A stretch of 64,000 nt of DNA, from positions 186,001 to 250,000 of the forward strand of contig JAGXFN010000002.1 of NCBI GenBank assembly GCA_024637195.1, read 5' to 3'. The notes under the pieces were generated by a model, which saw only the letters and a list, made by a program, of their open reading frames with translations, did not search any database and had not been told where the DNA came from. The stretch is from Arcobacter sp. Lineage in GTDB: Bacteria > Campylobacterota > Campylobacteria > Campylobacterales > Sulfurimonadaceae. Positions within the stretch are counted from its first letter, which is position 1. Each line of letters begins with the position of its first letter. Below are positions 7,867 through 16,161 of the stretch, piece after piece. A program made the translations under genes and the position numbers.

Positions 7867-9666
7867 ATGTGTGCGATTTTCGGCATAGTGGGGGAGTATG
7901 ATGCAGCCTTGGCACGCAGGTCTGTTTCACTTCTTTCACACCGCGGCCCCGATTACTGCGGGATAGTAGAAAAAGAGGGGCTCTTTATCGCCCATAACCG
8001 GCTCAGCATCGTTGACCTGCGCGTCACTGCCTCTCAGCCGATGAGCAAAGCGGAGGTGATCCTCAGTTTTAACGGCGAGATATACAACTATAAAAAGCTA
8101 AAAAAAGAGTTGGATATCCCTTTTCAGACAGACAGTGATGCCGAAGTGGTCCTGGCAGCCTACCTGAAATGGGGGGTCAGCTTTGTCGATCATCTCGAAG
8201 GGATGTTTGCTATAGCGCTTTATGACAAGGGCAAACTCTATCTCTTCCGTGACCGTCTGGGAAAAAAACCGCTCTACTATATGTACACGGACAATCAACT
8301 GGTCTTTGCTTCGGAGATCAAAGGAATACTTCCACACCTGAAACAAAAAAAGATGAACAAGGATGCTCTGCACAGTTATCTGAGTTTTCTGGCCCCGACC
8401 CCTCCTCACACTTTTTATCAAGGGATAGAAAAGCTTGAATCCGGCCATTTTATCCGGTATGAAAGAGGGAGGCTGGAGATCAAGCCCTATTATGATCTTC
8501 TGCCGGCTTGTATTGAGATTAGTTCCGAAGAGGAAGCCTTAAGCACGATAGAGAGTGCCTTGAAAGAGAGCATACAAAAGCGTCTGATGGGAGATGTTGA
8601 GGTCGCGTCATTGCTCTCAGGCGGGGTTGACTCCTCGTTGATCGCGGCGATGGCGGCACAGATGGGCACGGGTCTGAAGACCTTCTCTTTGGGGTATAAG
8701 GGGTACAAGCAGTATGACGAACGCCGCTACGCCAAAGAAGCGGCGGCGCATATCGGAGTGGAAAACATTGATGTCGAGCTTACGAAAGAGGAGTTCTTTG
8801 AAAATCTTGATGCGGTCATAACTGCTTTGGACGAGCCGGTAAACGATCCCGCCGCAGTACCCTTGTATATGCTTTTTAAACGGATAAAAGAGGAGGGGAT
8901 CAAGGTCGTGCTAAGCGGCGAGGGTGCCGACGAGCTCTTCTTGGGGTACCGGCAGTATTTTGAGTATCTTGACATTGAAAAGGCGGGAAATCTTCAGCAT
9001 AAAAACTGGCTCAAAAAGTATTTCCGCTCCAACTTCTCCATGAACAGGGAGTGGGAATGGTACAAGCGGATCTTCAATGACGAGCTGCTCTTTCGAAGCA
9101 GCGGCGAAAAGTTTACCGACAGGCAGAAGAATCTTCTGATGCGCCAAAATGTAAAAGACGGTTTTTCAATGCAGTACCTGCAAAAGTACCGCGACCGGTA
9201 TGAAAAGCTGGGCAACAAGGACGAGAGCCAGTGGTACACCTACGTAGATCTCAAGCAGTTTCAAGCAGAGCATTTTCTCACTAAGCTTGACCGTGTCTCG
9301 ATGGCGCACGGGATCGAGGGGAGGACTCCGTTTCTAGACCATAAACTTGTCGAAAAAGTCTTTTCGATCGAGCCTTCTCTGCGCTATAGCACAGGAGTCA
9401 GCAAGGCACTTTTGAAAAAAGTGGCCGCGCCCTATCTGCCGCAAAACCTTATCAACAGAAAGAAAAAAGGTTTTTCCTCTCCTTATCTTGAGTGGCTTTT
9501 GGAAGAGGGGGAGTTGGCGTGCATTGCGCGGGTCAATGCCCAGACAGGGCTTTTCTATCCAGAGGTCCTAGACGAGTATATTAGCAGGGGCAGACAGGGA
9601 CAGTACAAACAGCATCTGTGGGGACTCTATCTTTTTTCCCGCTGGTATGAAAAAGAGTTTTTGTAA
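7867..9666 (+). CDS. asnB: Asparagine synthase (glutamine-hydrolysing) AsnB
   Basis: A 599-residue class B asparagine synthetase that makes asparagine from aspartate, ATP and glutamine. The N-terminal Cys2 (MCAIFGIVG) is the glutaminase nucleophile after Met removal, with the HNRLSIVD and SFNGEIYNY motifs of the Ntn domain. The synthetase domain has the PP-loop LLSGGVDSSLIAA near residue 254 and the KxxGEGADELFLGY-type segment near residue 350. Length is standard. AsnB-family proteins also amidate other acids in cell-surface or antibiotic pathways, so the adjacent methyltransferase leaves room for a non-standard role. Confidence 0.94.
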   Translation: MCAIFGIVGEYDAALARRSVSLLSHRGPDYCGIVEKEGLFIAHNRLSIVDLRVTASQPMSKAEVILSFNGEIYNYKKLKKELDIPFQTDSDAEVVLAAYLKWGVSFVDHLEGMFAIALYDKGKLYLFRDRLGKKPLYYMYTDNQLVFASEIKGILPHLKQKKMNKDALHSYLSFLAPTPPHTFYQGIEKLESGHFIRYERGRLEIKPYYDLLPACIEISSEEEALSTIESALKESIQKRLMGDVEVASLLSGGVDSSLIAAMAAQMGTGLKTFSLGYKGYKQYDERRYAKEAAAHIGVENIDVELTKEEFFENLDAVITALDEPVNDPAAVPLYMLFKRIKEEGIKVVLSGEGADELFLGYRQYFEYLDIEKAGNLQHKNWLKKYFRSNFSMNREWEWYKRIFNDELLFRSSGEKFTDRQKNLLMRQNVKDGFSMQYLQKYRDRYEKLGNKDESQWYTYVDLKQFQAEHFLTKLDRVSMAHGIEGRTPFLDHKLVEKVFSIEPSLRYSTGVSKALLKKVAAPYLPQNLINRKKKGFSSPYLEWLLEEGELACIARVNAQTGLFYPEVLDEYISRGRQGQYKQHLWGLYLFSRWYEKEFL

Positions 9667-9673
9667 GCAGGGG

Positions 9674-10174
9674 CTACTTCTCTTTCATCAGAAAAGAGAG
9701 TTCCAGTGTACCCGAGATATAGTTTGCGAAAAAAGTCAGCACTTTCAGGTCTTCTTCGAGAAAATTCCCGCCATTTTTATTGAGAAGCTGAAAGATCCCG
9801 ATCACCTTTCTTTGCGAATCAAAGATCGGAACGGTGATCATATTTCTCGTTTCGTAGCCGCTTTTTTTGTCAATCCCGGCTAAAAACCGTTTGTCTTCGT
9901 AGGGGGCATTGACAACCTGGGCCTCGCCTGTGGTAAAGGTGTCTCCTGCAATGCCCGAGGTCGTACTTATCGCGATCTTTCCGACCCCGTCGGCTAATTT
10001 TGTCCAGAGCATATCTGCCTCTTTGTCGTACATAAAAATAGAACAGCGGTCCGCATCCACAAGGTCTTTCGCCTGTTCGACGATAAGCGAGAGAGCATGA
10101 TCCAAGGAGCTGTCCTGAAGCAGCTGTTTTCCAAATTCTGCAATTTTTTTGTAAGAGTCTGCTTTGGCCGCCAT
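9674..10174 (-). CDS. GAF domain protein (first of a tandem pair)
   Basis: A 166-residue protein that is essentially one GAF domain: VDADRCSIFMYD, the LWTKLADGV strand, GIAGDTFTTGE and VPIFDSQRKVIGIFQLLNK. It has no output domain, membrane segment or signal peptide. GAF domains bind small ligands, haem or nucleotides. It shares strong similarity along its full length with the neighbouring gene at 10233-10739, showing a tandem duplication. It ends eight bases from the convergent asnB stop. It may act as a free-standing sensor that docks on another protein. Confidence 0.85.
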   Translation of the reverse strand: MAAKADSYKKIAEFGKQLLQDSSLDHALSLIVEQAKDLVDADRCSIFMYDKEADMLWTKLADGVGKIAISTTSGIAGDTFTTGEAQVVNAPYEDKRFLAGIDKKSGYETRNMITVPIFDSQRKVIGIFQLLNKNGGNFLEEDLKVLTFFANYISGTLELSFLMKEK

Positions 10175-10232
10175 AATATTCCTTTTTAATTATTAATTTG
10201 TTTTTTGATTATAGCGTAAAGAGGGTTGAATT

Positions 10233-10739
10233 TTAAGAATTTTCTTCTCTGAAAAGGTTGGCAAGTTCAACGTATCCGCTGATGTAATGATTGAAAAAAG
10301 TCAGTAGACGTTTGTCCTCTTTGTCAAAATCGCCTTCATATTTATTGAGCAGTTGCAAGATCCCGATCGCTTCATTAAAAGCGCCGATGATGGGGATAGC
10401 AATGATGTTTTTGGTGACATAACCCGTCTTTTGATCCACGGCAGAAGAAAATCTCGGATCCGAATAGGGGTCGTTGACGATAAGGGCTCTTTTTTCCGAA
10501 AAAGCGGTACCTGCTATTCCCTGGTCTGCAGCAATTATGATAGGCGCAACTCCGTCTGAAAGTTTTGTCCAGAGGCAGTTCTTACTCTTGTCATAAATGA
10601 AAACAGAGCAGCGGTCCGCCTCTAAGAGCTCTTTTGTGTACTCGGCAATTATGGGGATAGCCTCATCCAAAGAGGGGCGGCTTAGCAACTTTCTGCCAAA
10701 CTCGGCAAGTTTGGAAAATGATTTGATATTTTTATACAT
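10233..10739 (-). CDS. GAF domain protein (second of a tandem pair)
   Basis: A 168-residue single GAF domain, paralogous to the downstream gene: AEFGRKLLSRPSLDEA, EADRCSVFIYDK, LWTKLSDGV, GIAGTAFSEKRALIVND and GILQLLNKYEGDF align without gaps. Both copies keep the same DRCS core and the (Y/N)xLNK(N/Y) strand, so both are likely folded and under selection. No enzyme domain is attached. The two genes are separated by 58 bp and may be transcribed together. Confidence 0.85.
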   Translation of the reverse strand: MYKNIKSFSKLAEFGRKLLSRPSLDEAIPIIAEYTKELLEADRCSVFIYDKSKNCLWTKLSDGVAPIIIAADQGIAGTAFSEKRALIVNDPYSDPRFSSAVDQKTGYVTKNIIAIPIIGAFNEAIGILQLLNKYEGDFDKEDKRLLTFFNHYISGYVELANLFREENS

Positions 10740-10824
10740 GACAAGATACTACCCATTCATAACTAAAAGTAATTTTATACGATTGTCGGATTTCAAAATC
10801 TTCTTAACAAATTATAAAAATGAG

Positions 10825-10830
10825 TATAAT
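10825..10830 (+). promoter_or_regulatory. -10 element for the ArsC-like gene
   Basis: TATAAT lies 20 bases before the start at 10850, with a GGAGAG ribosome site between them. This argues against the longer reading frame that begins at 10820, ahead of the promoter. Confidence 0.5.
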
Positions 10831-10849
10831 TTTAAAAAGTGGAGAGAAA

Positions 10850-11197
10850 ATGAAAAAATACACTATCTGGCACAACCCGCGCTGCTCTAAATCCAGAGAA
10901 ACATTAAGTATCCTCGAAAGCAGGGGTGCAGACACGGCGGTCATCAAATATCTCGAAGAAAAGATTACGACAGAAATGATAAAAGAGCTGCTGAAAAAAC
11001 TGGGCATCTCTGCAAGAGAATTGATGCGCACCAAAGAGGCGGAGTACGCGAGTCTTGGCCTGAAAGACGAAACAAATGAGGAGAAGCTGATTGAAGCGAT
11101 GAGAGTGCATCCAAAGCTTATCGAGCGTCCTATCGTCATCAAAGGCGAGAAGGCTGTGCTTGGCAGACCGCCGGAAAAGGTGTTGGAGCTTTTTTAA
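10850..11197 (+). CDS. ArsC/Spx-family glutaredoxin-dependent reductase
   Basis: A 115-residue thioredoxin-fold protein of the ArsC family. The IWHNPRCSKSRETL motif near the N-terminus carries the single catalytic Cys and the CxxS arrangement. The C-terminus has HPKLIERPIVI and the GRPPEKVLE tail found in glutaredoxin-linked arsenate reductases such as the E. coli ArsC/YfgD type. It would reduce arsenate with glutaredoxin and glutathione or a substitute thiol; no ars efflux genes adjoin, so a general redox function is also possible. The start has a good GGAGAG site. Confidence 0.85.
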   Translation: MKKYTIWHNPRCSKSRETLSILESRGADTAVIKYLEEKITTEMIKELLKKLGISARELMRTKEAEYASLGLKDETNEEKLIEAMRVHPKLIERPIVIKGEKAVLGRPPEKVLELF

Positions 11198-11234
11198 AGT
11201 TAGAAATTTGGCTGACAAGCCTAAGAAGAAAAGC

Positions 11235-11248
11235 CCTGCCTAGGCAGG
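11235..11248. terminator. Hairpin between convergent ArsC-like and dcd genes
   Basis: CCTGCC-TA-GGCAGG is a perfect 6-bp stem in the gap between two convergent genes. There is no T run on either side, so it may be a weak bidirectional terminator or an mRNA 3' end structure. Confidence 0.3.
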
Positions 11249-11264
11249 CTGGGCGTGTGTTGAA

Positions 11265-11831
11265 TCAGTCGTTTTTTAGGATGCGGGGAAGGGTGATGCC
11301 CTCTTGTCCCTGGTATTTTCCTTTTTTGTCACGGTAGGAGGTCTCGCACATCTCGTCGCCTTGCAAGAAGAGGACCTGCGCGATGCCCTCGTTGGCGTAG
11401 ATCTTTGCCGGAAGGGGGGTGGTGTTGGAAATCTCTATCGTGATATGGCCTTCAAATTCCGGTTCAAAAGGGGTGACATTGACGATGATGCCGCAGCGGG
11501 CATAGGTCGATTTTCCAAGGCAGATCGCCAAAACATCGCGGGGGATCTTGAAGTACTCGACCGTACGTGCAAGGGCAAAAGAGTTCGGCGGAACGATACA
11601 GACATCACCGACAAAATCGACAACATTGGCATCATCAAAATGCTTCGGATCGACTACCGTCGAGTTGAGGTTTGTAAAGATCTTAAACTCATTGCTGACA
11701 CGGATATCATAGCCGTATGAACTCAGACCGTAGCTGACCACGCCTTTGCCGACCTGATCTTCACAAAAAGGAGAGATCATCCCCTCTTTTATAGCCATTT
11801 CTCGTATCCACGTGTCTGCTTTTAAACCCAT
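11265..11831 (-). CDS. dcd: dCTP deaminase Dcd
   Basis: A 188-residue trimeric-type dCTP deaminase, which converts dCTP to dUTP for thymidylate synthesis. The signatures are [14 protein letters not shown], the substrate strand [12 protein letters not shown] and [19 protein letters not shown], which holds the catalytic Glu. Size and motifs are complete. It is divergent from accBC. The order dcd, accB, accC, SurA-like, gltX is, as I recall, the same as Cj1292-Cj1288 in C. jejuni. Confidence 0.96.
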   Translation of the reverse strand: MGLKADTWIREMAIKEGMISPFCEDQVGKGVVSYGLSSYGYDIRVSNEFKIFTNLNSTVVDPKHFDDANVVDFVGDVCIVPPNSFALARTVEYFKIPRDVLAICLGKSTYARCGIIVNVTPFEPEFEGHITIEISNTTPLPAKIYANEGIAQVLFLQGDEMCETSYRDKKGKYQGQEGITLPRILKND

Positions 11832-11930
11832 TACAGTCCTTTTTTATTGTTTATTACTAAAACTTAATTTTATTTTTGGTATTATACCACACTAATTTTT
11901 ACAAAATTTCGCCTCAGGAGAGATAATCCA

Positions 11931-12371
11931 ATGGATATGAAACAGATCAAATCACTTATGAATGAGTTTGACAGCAGCACGCTTAGCTCACTAAAAATAA
12001 ATAAAGAGGGCTTCTCGATTGAGCTAGAAAAAGCGACGATAGCACCAACCTATGCAGCTCCAGCAGCGACAGCCGCTGCACCAGTACAAGCAGTTGCAGC
12101 TCCGGCTGCTGCTGCAGTTGAAGAGCTCGTGGGTGATAAGATCTTGTCTCCAATGGTGGGAACGTATTATTCAGCTCCGTCTCCAGACTCTCCGGCCTTC
12201 GTCAAAGAGGGTGACATCGTTAAAAAAGGACAGCCTCTTGGTATCCTTGAAGCAATGAAGATCATGAATGAACTTGAAGCAGAGTTCGATTGTAAAATCC
12301 TTAAGATACTTGTTCAAGACGGAAGCCCGGTTGAGTACGACATGCCGCTATTCTTAGTAGAGAAAATGTAA
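11931..12371 (+). CDS. accB: Biotin carboxyl carrier protein of acetyl-CoA carboxylase AccB
   Basis: A 146-residue BCCP. The N-terminal about 35 residues are the AccC-interaction region, then an Ala/Pro-rich hinge (residues about 40-65), then the biotinyl domain with the EAMKIMNE motif whose Lys near residue 110 is biotinylated. It carries CO2 from biotin carboxylase to the carboxyltransferase in the first step of fatty acid synthesis. It is followed two bases later by accC, forming the usual accBC operon. Confidence 0.96.
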   Translation: MDMKQIKSLMNEFDSSTLSSLKINKEGFSIELEKATIAPTYAAPAATAAAPVQAVAAPAAAAVEELVGDKILSPMVGTYYSAPSPDSPAFVKEGDIVKKGQPLGILEAMKIMNELEAEFDCKILKILVQDGSPVEYDMPLFLVEKM

Positions 12372-12373
12372 TT

Positions 12374-13714
12374 ATGGCTGAGATAAAAAGAATCTTAGTT
12401 GCCAATCGCGGCGAGATTGCTCTTCGTGCCATCCGTACGATCAAAGAGATGGGAAAAGAAGCTGTTGCTGTTTATTCTAAAATGGATGCCGGCGCGCATT
12501 ACCTCGAACTTGCTGACGCAGCGATCTGCATCGGCGAAGGGCCGAGTTCACACTCTTACCTGAATATTCCTGCGATCATCGCAGCAGCGGAGATCACGCA
12601 TTGTGACGCGATCTTCCCAGGATACGGCTTTTTGTCTGAAAACCAGCATTTTGTCGAGATCTGTACTCACCACAACATCAAGTTTATCGGACCGACAGTT
12701 GAGGTCATGCAGCTGATGAGCGACAAGTCAAAAGCAAAAGATGTCATGGTCGCGGCGAAGGTTCCTGTTGTACCGGGTTCTGATGGAGCGATCTCTGACA
12801 TCGCCGACGCGGCTAAGCGCGCAAAAGAAGTGGGTTATCCCGTTATTTTGAAAGCAGCTCAGGGCGGCGGCGGACGCGGTATGCGTGTGGTCGAAGACGA
12901 GAGCTATCTTCAAAATGCATTCCTGGCAGCAGAATCAGAAGCCATCACAGCCTTTGGTGACGGCACGATCTATATGGAAAAGTTCATAAAAAATCCTCGC
13001 CATATCGAAGTACAGATCATGGCGGATGCGCACGGCAATGTTATCCATGTCGGAGAACGCGACTGTTCAATGCAAAGACGCCACCAGAAACTGATCGAAG
13101 AGTCTCCGGCTGTCGTTTTGACGCAAGAAGTGCGTGAACGCCTCCATGAGGCAGCGGTACGTGCGACAAAATTCATCAAGTATGAGGGGGCAGGTACATT
13201 TGAGTTCTTGCTTGATGCTAACCTCGACTTCTATTTTATGGAGATGAATACGCGTCTTCAGGTAGAGCATACGGTTTCTGAGATGGTATCCGGACTTGAC
13301 CTTATTGAGATGATGATCCGTATCGCAGAGGGTGACAAACTTCCTTCGCAGGAATCAGTAGTCCTCAAAGGCCACTCGATCGAGTGCCGCATCACAGCAG
13401 AAGATCCGATCAAATTCTTGCCGTGTCCAGGCAAGATCGGTGACTGGATGACGCCGGGCGGAAAAGATGTCCGTATCGATACGCATGCTCATGCAGGCTA
13501 TATCGTTCCGACGACCTATGACTCGATGATAGGAAAGTTGATCGTGTATGCTGAAGACCGCGACAAAGCGATTGCAAAGATGCACCGCGCGCTCTCAGAG
13601 TTTAAGATCACAGGGATCAAGACAACCGTCGCCTTCCATAAGAAGATGATGGAAAATGAAGACTTCATCACTAACAACTTCGACACCAAATACCTCGAGC
13701 GCTACAACGGATAG
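12374..13714 (+). CDS. accC: Biotin carboxylase subunit of acetyl-CoA carboxylase AccC
   Basis: A 446-residue ATP-grasp enzyme that carboxylates the biotin on AccB using ATP and bicarbonate. Visible are ILVANRGEIALRAIRT at the start, the glycine-rich KAAQGGGGRGMR loop, the catalytic MEMNTRLQVEHTVSE segment and the CRITAEDP region. Length is standard for a stand-alone AccC. The carboxyltransferase genes accA and accD are not in the window. Confidence 0.97.
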   Translation: MAEIKRILVANRGEIALRAIRTIKEMGKEAVAVYSKMDAGAHYLELADAAICIGEGPSSHSYLNIPAIIAAAEITHCDAIFPGYGFLSENQHFVEICTHHNIKFIGPTVEVMQLMSDKSKAKDVMVAAKVPVVPGSDGAISDIADAAKRAKEVGYPVILKAAQGGGGRGMRVVEDESYLQNAFLAAESEAITAFGDGTIYMEKFIKNPRHIEVQIMADAHGNVIHVGERDCSMQRRHQKLIEESPAVVLTQEVRERLHEAAVRATKFIKYEGAGTFEFLLDANLDFYFMEMNTRLQVEHTVSEMVSGLDLIEMMIRIAEGDKLPSQESVVLKGHSIECRITAEDPIKFLPCPGKIGDWMTPGGKDVRIDTHAHAGYIVPTTYDSMIGKLIVYAEDRDKAIAKMHRALSEFKITGIKTTVAFHKKMMENEDFITNNFDTKYLERYNG

Positions 13715-13766
13715 AGAGTGCATCTGCACCTCTTCCACACTCTCCTTCAAGACTCAAAACACTCTG

Positions 13767-14606
13767 TTATTTAGGCAATCTCAACACTTTGATGTCGGCA
13801 TTTACGCGCATACGCTGAAAATGTTCATTTAGGATCTGCTCACGTTTATCTTGCATGATCTTGTTTTCAACCTGTGCTCTGATTTGCTCAAGTTTTGGTG
13901 TAACTGTCTCGTTTTTTCTAAGCAGATAAAACGACATATAACCTGATTCACCCATCTGAGGAAGGATAGGCGTGAAGCTGCCGGTCTCTGTACTGACAAG
14001 TATCTCTGCCAAACGCGGATTGATCTTTGCGAGTTCAACTGTCATGTTTTCTGTGTTGACACCGGAAAAACTCATCATCGGATTTGCAATCTTCTCTTTA
14101 AGAAGGGTTTGGTCTTCGCTGCTGTAGAGAACGGTATCAATAGATTTTGGCAGTTGATACTCTTTGAGGTGCAGATTGTAGTACTCTTCGACCTCTTCTT
14201 CGGTAGGTTCGTCCATTTTTGACATGGCGATGGCATTAAAAAGCTTCTGTTTGAGCAGTTTTTCTTTGGTCTTCTCTTTGGTTTGGAATTCGCTCAAATG
14301 GCGTGTTGAACTCATCGCCTCATAGAACTGCGAAAGGCTCATATTGTTCTGCTCGGCCATATTTTTCAGCTCATCTAAGACCTCTTGGTTACTGACATCA
14401 ATCTGACGTTTTTTCGCTTCGATCTCTTCGAGTTTGGCGCGGATAAGCTGATCGACTGTTTCTTTTGTCGAAAGCTGAGTGATAGCCTGCTCCTGTTCGA
14501 TCTCATAAAGTGTGATCGTGTCGTTGTCAACAGTGACGGCAATGGCGTTGATGATCTCCGCACTAAGCAGCGGGGCGAGTAAAAGTGATAAAAAAAGTTT
14601 TTTCAT
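13767..14606 (-). CDS. SurA-like periplasmic chaperone / peptidyl-prolyl isomerase
   Basis: A 279-residue exported protein. A Sec signal peptide (MKKLFLSLLLAPLLSA) is followed by a SurA N-terminal helical domain (residues about 18-125, AIAVTVDNDTITLYEIE) and a short region resembling parvulin (residues about 145-245). It would help outer-membrane proteins fold in the periplasm. I recall the C. jejuni neighbour of accC, Cj1289, as a structurally characterised SurA-like protein, and this gene sits at the same place. Whether the isomerase site is active cannot be judged by eye. Confidence 0.83.
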   Translation of the reverse strand: MKKLFLSLLLAPLLSAEIINAIAVTVDNDTITLYEIEQEQAITQLSTKETVDQLIRAKLEEIEAKKRQIDVSNQEVLDELKNMAEQNNMSLSQFYEAMSSTRHLSEFQTKEKTKEKLLKQKLFNAIAMSKMDEPTEEEVEEYYNLHLKEYQLPKSIDTVLYSSEDQTLLKEKIANPMMSFSGVNTENMTVELAKINPRLAEILVSTETGSFTPILPQMGESGYMSFYLLRKNETVTPKLEQIRAQVENKIMQDKREQILNEHFQRMRVNADIKVLRLPK

Positions 14607-14703
14607 ATAGATCCATCCATGTAAAGCTGTGCAACTTTACCATCTTTTAACCAACTCTTCACTAAAATGGCAGACAGAAAAAAGCACGCAATCAGGAAAG
14701 CAG

Positions 14704-16089
14704 ATGATCGTAACACGTTTCGCACCGAGCCCAACAGGCTATCTTCATATTGGCGGGCTTAGAACAGCTCTTTTTAGTTATCTATGGGCTAAGAAAAACG
14801 GAGGCCGGTTTCTGCTTCGTATCGAAGATACGGACGTAAGCCGAAACAACGAAGAAGCGGCAAAAGCTATCGTCGATGCCTTCGAATGGGTGGGATTGAA
14901 ACATGACGGAGAGATCACCTACCAGTCAAAGCGTCTAGATATCTATAAAAAATATATCCAGCAGCTTCTTGATGAGGGAAAAGCATATGCGTGCTATATG
15001 TCCAAAGAGGAGCTTGATGCGCTACGCGAAACTCAGATGGCCGCCAAAGAGCGCACCCGCTATGACAGCCGCTACAGAGACTTTACCGGGGTTGCTCCTG
15101 AGGGTGTTAAGCCGGTAATACGCATCAAAGCGCCGACAAGCGGCAAGATTATTATCAATGACGGCATCAAAGGCGATGTGGTCTTTAATGCGGAGGATAT
15201 CCTGGACGACTTTATCATCGCACGCTCCGATGGGGCGCCGACTTACAACTTTGTTGTAGCCATAGATGATGCCTTGATGGGCGTTAACCAGGTCATCCGC
15301 GGTGATGACCACCTCTCAAATACGCCAAAACAGATGCTTGTATACGAAGCACTCGGCTTTGAGCTGCCGAAGTTTTACCATGTCCCTATGATTCACAATG
15401 CAGACGGGAAAAAACTCTCCAAACGTGACGGAGCGACAGACGTGATGGCCTATAAAGAAATGGGCTATCTGCCCGAGGCAATGACAAACTTTTTAGTGCG
15501 TCTTGGCTGGAGCCACGGGGATCAGGAGATCTTCTCAATGGAAGAGATGCTTGAGCTTTTCGACCCTTCCGACATCAATAAATCTGCTTCCATCTACAAC
15601 CATGAAAAACTCGACTGGCTCAATGCGCATTACATAAAAAACATGGACAATTCCGCATTGGCGGATGCCCTGGAGGCCTATGATCTGGTCATGACTAGCC
15701 ATGATAAAAAAGAGATCCTTCTCGACGCGGTCAAAGAGCGCGCAAAGACGCTAAAAGAGATGGCAGACCTGATCAAAGAGATCCTCTCAACCCCCAAAGA
15801 ATACGACGAAAAAGGGATGCAGAAGGCCTTTAAGGGCAACGCCGATGAGGTGCTGAAAAGTTTTTGCGAGAGACTCAACTGCGCTACGCAGCTGCACTTG
15901 CCGATAGACTACCACAAGGTCATGGAAGAGACGATCACCGCACTTGATGTCGGTTTTGGGAAGATAGGCCAGCCGCTGCGTATGGCGCTTTTGGGCAAGC
16001 TTTCGGGTCCGGGTCTGGACGAGGTAATGGCGATCATCGGCAAAGACGAGACCTTGAACCGGGTCGAGCTGATCCTCGAGAAGATATAA
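14704..16089 (+). CDS. gltX: Glutamate--tRNA ligase GltX
   Basis: A 461-residue class I aminoacyl-tRNA synthetase. The start is the ATG at 14704 behind an AGGAAAG site; the longer frame upstream encodes no conserved residues. The HIGH-like motif is in TRFAPSPTGYLHIGGLRTA and the KMSKS-like motif is KKLSKRDGA. The C-terminal anticodon-binding helices are present. Campylobacterota often carry two GltX copies, one specific for tRNA-Gln in the transamidation route. This sequence alone does not tell which one it is. Confidence 0.95.
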   Translation: MIVTRFAPSPTGYLHIGGLRTALFSYLWAKKNGGRFLLRIEDTDVSRNNEEAAKAIVDAFEWVGLKHDGEITYQSKRLDIYKKYIQQLLDEGKAYACYMSKEELDALRETQMAAKERTRYDSRYRDFTGVAPEGVKPVIRIKAPTSGKIIINDGIKGDVVFNAEDILDDFIIARSDGAPTYNFVVAIDDALMGVNQVIRGDDHLSNTPKQMLVYEALGFELPKFYHVPMIHNADGKKLSKRDGATDVMAYKEMGYLPEAMTNFLVRLGWSHGDQEIFSMEEMLELFDPSDINKSASIYNHEKLDWLNAHYIKNMDNSALADALEAYDLVMTSHDKKEILLDAVKERAKTLKEMADLIKEILSTPKEYDEKGMQKAFKGNADEVLKSFCERLNCATQLHLPIDYHKVMEETITALDVGFGKIGQPLRMALLGKLSGPGLDEVMAIIGKDETLNRVELILEKI

Positions 16090-16132
16090 AAGATAAAATT
16101 AACATTTCTTTAACGCACTAACTGCTACTCTG

Positions 16133-16154
16133 TATTATATTTTATAATAGGTGG
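16133..16154 (+). promoter_or_regulatory. Candidate promoter and ribosome site of the receiver-GGDEF-EAL gene
   Basis: TATTAT at 16133-16138 and TATAAT at 16143-16148 precede an AGGTGG ribosome site at 16149-16154 and the ATG at 16162. The first box leaves the ribosome site on the transcript, so it is the more likely -10. Confidence 0.4.
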
Positions 16155-16161
16155 CCTTGTC

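Noticed and set aside
13714-13744. GAGAGTG/CACTCTC inverted repeat after accC as a terminator
   Set aside because: The loop is 17 bases and no T run follows, so termination is doubtful.
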